From contig CAIXQV010000392.1 of assembly GCA_903921605.1 (NCBI GenBank), positions 1-22,183 on the forward strand: 22,183 nt of DNA, given 5' to 3'. Under the pieces are notes generated by a model. That model saw only the letters and a list, made by a program, of their open reading frames with translations, did not search any database and was not told the DNA's origin. The position numbers and the translations under genes were made by a program. How positions within the stretch are numbered: position 1 is the first letter of the stretch; each line of letters opens with the position of its first letter. This document shows, one piece after another, positions 16,466-22,183 of this stretch. Origin of the DNA: an uncultured Planctomycetaceae bacterium (GTDB taxonomy: Bacteria > Planctomycetota > Planctomycetia > Planctomycetales > Planctomycetaceae).

Positions 16466-17761
16466 CTAACCAAACAACGCGGCAATCGGTTGCCCCATAT
16501 CGGTGATGGGAACAGGGCGATCGCCGTCGTAGAGGTTCTTCGAATAATCGATTCCCAGGGCCGCATGAATTGTGGCGAAGAAGTCCGGCACTCCAACAGG
16601 GTTCGTCACAATCTTCTTGCCCAACTCGTCCGTGTCGCCGTACGCTCCGCAATGCCTGAGACCACCGCCAGCCAGCACGCACGTGAATGCCGTTCCCTGA
16701 TGACCTCGACCACCGCCGCTGTCAAATTCCGGCGGGCGTCCAAACTCCGTGGTGACCACGATCAGAGTTTTCTCGAGCATTTGCTTGGATTCAAGATCTT
16801 TAATCAGGCCCGCGATGGCAGTATCCAGTTCCTGAATCAACGCATGCTGGCGCACGATTCCTTCGTTGTGCACATCCCAACCTGCACCATTAAGGAAATT
16901 AAGGTTGTGTGAGACTTCGATAAACCTCACGCCACGTTCAATCAATCGGCGAGCCAACAAACAGCGCTGACCAAACTCACCGCCATAAGAAGCACGCAGG
17001 TCGGCGGGCTCGTTGTCCAGTTGAAAGCTTTGCATAAAGTCCGGACCGCTCAGGCGAAGACTCTGTTCAATGGCCGCATCATAGTCCTGCAGTTGTTGAT
17101 CAGTGACTTCGACCTGGCTCTTCCGCAGTTCCTCCAGAAATCCCTGGCGACGTGATTGGCGCGAAACTGAGATTCCATCAGGCCTCGATAAGCCCGCCGG
17201 ACCTCGGCTGGTATCAGTCAGATACAGATAACTGTCACGAGTTCCCAGGAAGCCTGGTCCGCGAGTAATATTAGGATAGCCGATCACAACATACGGCGGC
17301 GCTCCGTCAACGGCGGCACCTCGTTCATGAGCCACTAAAGAACCGAGCGAAGGGTAAATGACGGTCCCACTGACTGCTCGGCCAGTATGCATGCGATTGG
17401 TCGCAGCGGCATGCTCATCGATCACATTGTGATTAACGGTTCGCACGGCCGTCACGCGATCCATCAGGCCCGCAACCTGCTTCAGGTGTTCACAAACCCG
17501 CACGCCCGCCACTGCGGTTTCAAGGCTGTCGTAATACGAGCCCGCTTGTTTCTTTGCCGGATCACCTTTGGCCTTCGGATCGAAGGTGTCACCAGCTCCC
17601 ATACCGCCGCCAAGCCAAATCGAAATCACATGTTCGGCTTTGCCACGGATAATCTCGGAGGCAACCCCCGAATGACTTATCGATGCCGCCAGGGTACTCG
17701 CACAGCCAGTGGCCAAAACCTGTCGGCGCGTGAAACTGGGGAAGGATTCGTGGTGGTTCAT
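16466..17761 (-). CDS. Tat-exported DUF1501 family protein
   Basis: A 431-residue member of DUF1501, a family greatly expanded in Planctomycetes and related to the sulfatase/alkaline phosphatase fold. A twin-arginine signal is visible (TRRQVL at 11-16, then a hydrophobic stretch to about 34), so the mature protein should be exported folded. Family hallmarks are [15 protein letters not shown] near the mature start, the WDVHNEG block in the middle (here [10 protein letters not shown]), and [10 protein letters not shown] ... [17 protein letters not shown] near the end. Activity is not established for the family. The stop is three bases before the methyltransferase start. Upstream, 170 bases away on the same strand, is an anti-sigma-like gene. 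A Shine-Dalgarno is not obvious at 17761. Confidence 0.9.
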   Translation of the reverse strand: MNHHESFPSFTRRQVLATGCASTLAASISHSGVASEIIRGKAEHVISIWLGGGMGAGDTFDPKAKGDPAKKQAGSYYDSLETAVAGVRVCEHLKQVAGLMDRVTAVRTVNHNVIDEHAAATNRMHTGRAVSGTVIYPSLGSLVAHERGAAVDGAPPYVVIGYPNITRGPGFLGTRDSYLYLTDTSRGPAGLSRPDGISVSRQSRRQGFLEELRKSQVEVTDQQLQDYDAAIEQSLRLSGPDFMQSFQLDNEPADLRASYGGEFGQRCLLARRLIERGVRFIEVSHNLNFLNGAGWDVHNEGIVRQHALIQELDTAIAGLIKDLESKQMLEKTLIVVTTEFGRPPEFDSGGGRGHQGTAFTCVLAGGGLRHCGAYGDTDELGKKIVTNPVGVPDFFATIHAALGIDYSKNLYDGDRPVPITDMGQPIAALFG

Positions 17762-17824
17762 ACAGGGCCCGCGAAGATCATCGGTTCGACATCAGAAGAG
17801 TTCTCTGACGTGGGTTCGAACGCG

Positions 17825-17852
17825 ACTGTGGGAAGACAACTGTGGGAAGTCA
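17825..17852. repeat. Two-copy 14-base tandem repeat upstream of the DUF1501 gene
   Basis: ACTGTGGGAAGACA (17825-17838) is followed at once by ACTGTGGGAAGTCA (17839-17852), 13 of 14 bases alike. The pair is about 65-90 bases upstream of the DUF1501 start. It could be a tandem operator or a simple duplication. Confidence 0.5.
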
Positions 17853-17931
17853 ATTGAGACGCTGAGTTATCAATAACTGCAGAACAATCTCACTCCCGAT
17901 TGTCTCATGCGGACAAGATTCTCGCAATGGC

Positions 17932-19155
17932 TCAGATCTGCTGCCGCGAATTGTTTGGCCCGGATTTTTCCGCATCGGAGAACTCAAACACCACAAGCGT
18001 CACGGCCGGAACCGCCTTTGCGGAGATTCTGGCTGACTTTGCGGCTGATCCTTTCGCGACAACGGCTGAGTTTTCGACAGGCCCCGGACTCGTCGCATTC
18101 GCACTACCGGCCGCAGCAACCTGTTGGTTGGCCGCAACAGTCTGTTCGTCACCTTTCATCGATGGCGACGACGGGAGCAAGACAAACACCTTTCCATGAT
18201 GCAACTCTGATCGCGTCGGGTGTTTCAGGGATTCGCGAGCCGCAGCGATAAACATCGCTTCCTGAGAATCTGCCGGCGGCGTTTCTGTCACGTAGCCATT
18301 CGATGCCCCAACACTTTCCATGGCATTTACAACATCCTCCCGTCCCACAACGTTAGATGTCAGCACAACTCCCAGCCATCGTGATTCATCAGGCCCCGTG
18401 GAACCTTTCATTTGCAAACCAGCCTTCTGCACGATGGACTGAATCTGATCCATCGCCTGATCTCGATCCTTGCCGTCGATCTTCACCACCACCACATTCC
18501 AGTCATCGGACTGAATCAATGGTTGAACGTCCAACGAGGAGGACGCTTCGGGATTCGTTCCACCAGCAGCCTCAGTATTCGCGATCGCCGCTGCACCCAG
18601 CAACGCGTTCGGCGAAACATCTGCGGCCATTGGCACCGCGTCAGACATCATGCGCCCGTGTTCTAACATACGGCCGTGTTCCATCATCGCTGCGCTGTCC
18701 ATGGACGAGGCACTCGCTCCGCGAGCTTCCATCGTCCCGTGCAGCCTCTCTGCTTTGGCCAGCATTGGTGCACCAGCGTTGTCCGGTCTTTGATTCAAAG
18801 CCAGCAATAACCCCGCACACAGCAATGACGTCACCGCCCCAACGACAACTCGCTGTGCGCCACTTCTTCGCGGAAGAATTGCCGGATCAGGTACGGGAGT
18901 CGCGCGGGGAGTCGTAATCACCGGCGTCTCGAAGAGCAATTTTTCTACTGAGCAGACCGGGATTCCCTTGAGCATACAACTGACCACGCCGGCCTGACGA
19001 CGGAAGTTCTCGGATGCTTCCCGGTGAGCGGACTCAAGAGTCGCAAGACGCTCAGTTTCTGCCGCCCCCAAATCCCCGTCAAAATGCCGAGACAGAAGCT
19101 CGAATAGCGCTTGCTGGTCAGGAGATTCTGGCGTTTGAGGAGTAAATTCTGGCAT
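17932..19155 (-). CDS. Anti-sigma-factor-like single-pass membrane protein
   Basis: A protein of 407 residues if it starts at the ATG at 19155; ATG 19164 and TTG 19176 are in-frame alternatives and none has a good RBS. The N-terminal 75 residues (LFELLSRHFDGDLGAAETERL, then a helix with HREA...CMLKGIPVC) resemble the cytoplasmic anti-sigma domain seen in Planctomycetes, though no classic HxxxCxxC zinc site is present. One transmembrane helix follows (about 102-120). The outer part has a Met/His-rich patch with a repeated MEHGRM/LEHGRM unit (about 158-168), then a folded segment of about 120 residues (SDDWNVVVVKIDGKDRD... GKVFVLLPS) and an Ala/Ser-rich low-complexity C-terminus. No sigma factor gene adjoins it, which is unusual for a partner pair. 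It may share a transcript with DUF1501. Call based on layout rather than strong motifs. Confidence 0.55.
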   Translation of the reverse strand: MPEFTPQTPESPDQQALFELLSRHFDGDLGAAETERLATLESAHREASENFRRQAGVVSCMLKGIPVCSVEKLLFETPVITTPRATPVPDPAILPRRSGAQRVVVGAVTSLLCAGLLLALNQRPDNAGAPMLAKAERLHGTMEARGASASSMDSAAMMEHGRMLEHGRMMSDAVPMAADVSPNALLGAAAIANTEAAGGTNPEASSSLDVQPLIQSDDWNVVVVKIDGKDRDQAMDQIQSIVQKAGLQMKGSTGPDESRWLGVVLTSNVVGREDVVNAMESVGASNGYVTETPPADSQEAMFIAAARESLKHPTRSELHHGKVFVLLPSSPSMKGDEQTVAANQQVAAAGSANATSPGPVENSAVVAKGSAAKSARISAKAVPAVTLVVFEFSDAEKSGPNNSRQQI

Positions 19156-19725
19156 GGAAAGCATTCGGCGGGACAAGTTCGGGAGGGAAACACACTGACG
19201 GAGGCAGCGGAGTGCGCGCAGTGATTTTGCTGTCAGACGTCGCTTTTTGAGCCGTAGTTCCGGGGATTCGTCAAGAATTCCATTCTCGGCAGGAATAATT
19301 AAATGAACATGCGATCACTCCCGGTTCGGTGTGTGTCGGCTATTTCAAGCGGGGTTACAACGGCCCTCTGGAAGCTCCAGTGAGAGGAGCCGTCTCCGCC
19401 ATCGAGGCAGAAACACAAACACGCAAATCTCGCAGTTGGTACCGAGCCAGTTGGTACCGAGCCAGTTGGTACCGAGCCAGTTGGTACCGAGGGAGTCTTC
19501 GATACTCCGAAGTAGTCCTGTCGAGTGGAGGGGACACCGCAGAATTCAGCTCGCCGAAAAGGGGGCCGATCGAATTTCATACCAGTCCGGAGTTCCACGT
19601 CGATTTGTCAGCGCTTGCTCGGATGACGTGCGGCACGCTACGCTTCCGTGACTCCACCTGTATTCCGAGACGCCACGCTCTGAAAAAACGTCCCTGGTTT
19701 CCTGCCGCTGACTGCACTGACAATC
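19156..19725. promoter_or_regulatory. Divergent spacer upstream of the E1 gene
   Basis: About 570 bases between the outward-facing anti-sigma-like and E1 genes. It contains the 15-base tandem repeat at 19435-19494. The remaining sequence has open frames on both strands, but these read through the repeat as five-residue units in several frames and show no domain, so I treat them as chance. An A/T-rich patch at about 19295-19306 could be part of a promoter; no confident pair was found. Confidence 0.45.
19435..19494. repeat. 15-base tandem repeat, four units
   Basis: Three identical units GTTGGTACCGAGCCA (19435-19449, 19450-19464, 19465-19479) and a fourth differing near its end (19480-19494, GTTGGTACCGAGGGA). 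Each unit holds the palindrome GGTACC. Identity of the copies suggests recent slippage or selection. It lies about 230 bases before the E1 start codon. Confidence 0.95.
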
Positions 19726-21708
19726 ATGACCAACGAAAAGATCGTTTCGCTTTATCGCACGATGCAGATTATTCGCCAGACCGAAGAAGAACTGGCGCGA
19801 TGTCATCAGCGGGGACTGATCCATGGAGCCTGTCATACGTATGTCGGACAGGAAGCCATCGCCACGGCGGTCTGTGCTCACCTCAACGCAAACGATTCCG
19901 TCTTCAGTACTCATCGAGGCCATGGGCATGCTCTGGCCAAAGGTATGCCACCCAGAGAATTGATGGCGGAGCTTTTTGGTCGCTCAACCGGCTGCTCGCG
20001 TGGTCGAGGCGGTTCCATGCATCTCTTCTCGCCGGAGATCGGCATGATGGGAACCAGCGGCATTGTGGGCCCATGTATGCTGCAGGCCTGCGGTGGTGGG
20101 TATAGCTCTAAAATTTTAAAGAACAGTACGGTCGCCGCCGCGTTCTTCGGTGACGGAGCAGCCAACAACGGCGCGTTCCACGAAGCGCTGAACATGGCGA
20201 GTATCTGGAAGCTGCCAACGCTGTTCATTTGCGAAAACAATCAGTACGCGACCGAGGTTCCTTTTTCCTACTCCAGCGGTTCACCATCCGTCGCGGCCCA
20301 CGCCGCAGGCTATGGAGTTATCGGGCATGAACTCGACGGCAACGATGTGCTGGAGATTCATCGAGTCGCCGCAGAAGCCGTCGAAAGGGCTCGCGCTGGC
20401 GAGGGACCGACGCTGATCGAATGTCGCACGTATCGAACTCGAGCCCACGCGGAAGGCATGGGCGACTTCACCTATCGCACGCGGGAAGAAGTCGAAGCAT
20501 GGAAGTTGAAATGCCCGATCGCAAGGCTGCGTGCGAATGCGTCGAAAGAGTTGTTGTCGGAGTTTGATAAGATCGACGCCGAGATTCTGGAGCTCGTCCG
20601 TGCGGCGAAAGAGTTCGCTGAACAGAGTCCCGTTCCGGACGGCAGCACCGCGACGAATCATGTGTACGCCGCCTCATCGTTCCGTCAGTCGGCCCCGGAA
20701 TTTCGCAAGGCTGTGGCCGCGGTCAGTCAACCACGGGAGATCACGTTTACTCAAGCCACTGTCGAAGCTTTGGCCGGTGAGATGTCTCGCAATCCCGGGA
20801 TTTTTGTGATGGGTGAGGGCATCGGAAAGCGTGGCGGGAACTTCCGAACGACACCCGGACTTTATGACCTGCACGGACCCGATCGTTTGTGTGATACGCC
20901 GATTTGCGAACGAGGATTCGTCGGGCTGGCCGGCGGTGCGGCGATGACGGGGACTCGGCCCGTGATCGACTTTATGTTTGCCGACTTTATTCTGGACTCC
21001 GTCGGCGAGATCATCAATCAGATCGCCAAAATGCAATACATGTCCAGTGGGCGACTGAAGATGCCGGTGCTGATGCGCGGCTGTATCGGGATTGGTCACT
21101 CGGCGGCAACTCATCATTCCGGAAGTTATCACGCGTTGTACGGCCAGGTCCCGGGATTGCGAGTTGTCGTACCATCGAATGCTTATGATGCCAAAGGTTT
21201 GATGCTGCGAGCTCTGCGTTGCGATGATCCCGTGATGTTTCTTGAGCATCGTGAGATTTTGACCATGAAGTGCCACGTGCCCGAACATGACTATGAGATT
21301 GAATTTGGCAAGGCAGCAGTGGTTCGGGAAGGCAATGACATCACCGTTGTCGCATTAGCTCGCATGGTGCCGATGACATTGTCGCTCTGTGAGAGTCTGC
21401 ATCAGTCGGGGATCTCGGTGGAGTTGATTGATCCGCGAACCGTTTCACCACTGGATACGGAGACAATTTGCCGATCCGTCGCGAAAACCGGTCGACTGCT
21501 GATCGTGGAAGAGACGCCGGCAGCGTTCGGCTTCGGAGCAGAAGTCGCCGCGCAAGTGAGCGATTTGGCGTTCAATGATCTGGACGCCCCAATCAAACGG
21601 CTCAATGGAGCGTTTGCACCAACGCCTTACAGTCCGTCACTGGAAGCTGCTGTGGTTCCTTCGGTGCATGATATCGAGGCTGCGATCCGCAAGTTGATGA
21701 GTGAGTGA
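19726..21708 (+). CDS. Fused E1 alpha-beta subunit of a 2-oxoacid (pyruvate/acetoin-type) dehydrogenase
   Basis: A 660-residue thiamine-diphosphate enzyme with both E1 subunits in one chain. The alpha part (1 to about 300) carries the TPP/Mg motif GDGAANNG (142-149) ending in CENN (169-172), plus GRGGSMHL (93-100). A linker of about 35 residues follows. The beta part (about 337-660) has DTPICERGF with the TPP-activating Glu at 395, HHSGSYHALYGQVPGL (463-478), and DPRTVSPLD with VEETPAAFGFGAEV near the end. Expected reaction: decarboxylation of a 2-oxoacid (or acetoin cleavage) and transfer of the acyl group to a lipoyl E2. Sequence alone does not choose between pyruvate, branched-chain and acetoin substrates. 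No E2 or E3 gene is in the window. The ATG at 19726 lacks a clear Shine-Dalgarno but matches the usual family start. Confidence 0.9.
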   Translation: MTNEKIVSLYRTMQIIRQTEEELARCHQRGLIHGACHTYVGQEAIATAVCAHLNANDSVFSTHRGHGHALAKGMPPRELMAELFGRSTGCSRGRGGSMHLFSPEIGMMGTSGIVGPCMLQACGGGYSSKILKNSTVAAAFFGDGAANNGAFHEALNMASIWKLPTLFICENNQYATEVPFSYSSGSPSVAAHAAGYGVIGHELDGNDVLEIHRVAAEAVERARAGEGPTLIECRTYRTRAHAEGMGDFTYRTREEVEAWKLKCPIARLRANASKELLSEFDKIDAEILELVRAAKEFAEQSPVPDGSTATNHVYAASSFRQSAPEFRKAVAAVSQPREITFTQATVEALAGEMSRNPGIFVMGEGIGKRGGNFRTTPGLYDLHGPDRLCDTPICERGFVGLAGGAAMTGTRPVIDFMFADFILDSVGEIINQIAKMQYMSSGRLKMPVLMRGCIGIGHSAATHHSGSYHALYGQVPGLRVVVPSNAYDAKGLMLRALRCDDPVMFLEHREILTMKCHVPEHDYEIEFGKAAVVREGNDITVVALARMVPMTLSLCESLHQSGISVELIDPRTVSPLDTETICRSVAKTGRLLIVEETPAAFGFGAEVAAQVSDLAFNDLDAPIKRLNGAFAPTPYSPSLEAAVVPSVHDIEAAIRKLMSE

Positions 21709-21736
21709 TCAAGCCGGAGGCCATGAACGCGCCACT

Positions 21737-21776
21737 TCATACCTGCAGCAGGCGAACTCGCGCACTGCAGGCATGG
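21737..21776 (+). terminator. Hairpin between convergent E1 and porin genes
   Basis: Twelve-base arms at 21737-21748 and 21765-21776 pair with one mismatch and one G-U pair, around a 16-base loop; the core is CCTGCAG/CTGCAGG. It lies about 29 bases after the E1 stop and about 47 bases past the porin stop. There is only a weak T-rich tail on either strand, so a two-way terminator is possible but unproven. Confidence 0.4.
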
Positions 21777-21823
21777 TTGCGTCATCTCTTGTTGCGTAAT
21801 GCCTTATCGACTCGTAATCAGGA

Positions 21824-22183
21824 TCAGAACGCGACTACGCCGCGCATCCCCAGCAGCACTGAAGAGTCCACAGATTCACGAGCCGGTGTGATGAACTGAG
21901 CGTCAGCGGTCAGACGGAACCATTCCGTGACCGCAATGTTGTAGTACAACTCTGTGCCGTGCCCGTCACCGACTCCACCCAATGCCAGTGCCAACAGCGG
22001 CTCAAGTTCTGAACTGGTCCCGGCGTAATAGTAGCCAGCTCCGAATGTGTCATTGCTGCGGCCCGGAATCATGCTATTCCCGCCAACACCTGCACTCAGA
22101 AACCAGCCAATCGGATTTGTGGCCTGATCAGCCAGTCCGGCGCGTCCGAACAATCCCCAGCCCTTTGTTGGGTCAGAAGAATC
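21824..22183 (-). CDS. OprB-like carbohydrate porin, C-terminal fragment (5' end cut by window)
   Basis: The last 119 residues of an outer-membrane beta-barrel protein; the gene enters from the right edge. Alternating strands and phrases such as GWGLFGRAGLAD, FGAGYYYAGTSSEL, ELYYNIAVTEWFRLTADAQFITPAR and a final SVLLGMRGVVAF ending in Phe match the C-terminus of carbohydrate-selective OprB porins. The terminal Phe is the usual signal for barrel insertion. An outer-membrane porin agrees with the Gram-negative-type envelope of Planctomycetes. Substrate is unknown. It converges on the E1 gene with 115 bases between stops. Confidence 0.82.
   Translation of the reverse strand, partial: DSSDPTKGWGLFGRAGLADQATNPIGWFLSAGVGGNSMIPGRSNDTFGAGYYYAGTSSELEPLLALALGGVGDGHGTELYYNIAVTEWFRLTADAQFITPARESVDSSVLLGMRGVVAF

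Noticed and set aside
17806..17830. GGGTTCGAAC motif resembling a tRNA T-arm
   Set aside because: The flanking bases do not form the five-base T stem, and no acceptor or anticodon arm is found around it.
19329..20105. Plus-strand 258-codon frame covering the tandem repeat
   Set aside because: It overlaps the E1 gene in a different frame and its middle is the translated minisatellite; no domain was seen.

Overview
This window reads as chromosomal DNA from a member of the Planctomycetes (roughly mid-50s % GC, estimated by eye). The main markers are a Tat-exported DUF1501 protein, a polyprenyl synthase carrying an extra N-terminal DUF116-like domain, an anti-sigma-like protein with a single membrane helix, a fused E1 alpha-beta 2-oxoacid dehydrogenase, paired large SPFH proteins, and long intergenic spacers with inverted repeats. 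The genus cannot be fixed from the sequence alone. No rRNA, tRNA, CRISPR array, transposase or phage gene was seen, and both edge genes are cut by the window.

Layout. (1) 1-2795, minus strand: two DEAD-box RNA helicases in tandem. The upstream one is RhlE-like with a long basic Arg/Gln/Pro-rich tail. The downstream one is DeaD/CsdA-like and runs off the left edge. The start of the RhlE-like gene lies beside a hairpin that would hide its ribosome binding site. (2) 2796-3502: gene-poor spacer with an inverted-repeat element. (3) 3503-7690, minus strand: a terpenoid pair, a squalene-hopene-cyclase-like class II cyclase followed by the DUF116/polyprenyl synthase fusion, with a second inverted repeat between them. 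(4) 8119-10736, plus strand: a ParE-type topoisomerase subunit, then a UbiX-type flavin prenyltransferase 17 bases later. (5) 10737-11020: convergent spacer with a large imperfect inverted repeat and a good intrinsic terminator for the minus-strand genes. (6) 11021-14443, minus strand: two membrane-anchored SPFH proteins with tandem beta-type repeats before the SPFH domain. (7) 14871-15431, plus: a small membrane protein of unknown role. (8) 15599-19155, minus: an anti-sigma-like protein, a DUF1501 protein and a class I methyltransferase. The last two are only 3 bases apart. (9) 19726-21708, plus: fused E1 alpha-beta dehydrogenase, with a four-unit 15-base tandem repeat in its upstream spacer. 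(10) 21824-22183, minus: the C-terminal part of an OprB-like carbohydrate porin.

Most genes look like ordinary, intact planctomycete chromosomal genes. The most thought-provoking parts are the DUF116-prenyl synthase fusion beside a triterpene-type cyclase, the SPFH pair whose layout (repeats, SPFH, long helix) recalls major vault protein, the possible self-regulated leader of the RhlE-like helicase, and the dispersed-looking inverted repeats in three spacers. Functions are inferred from motifs read by eye; no database search was possible.
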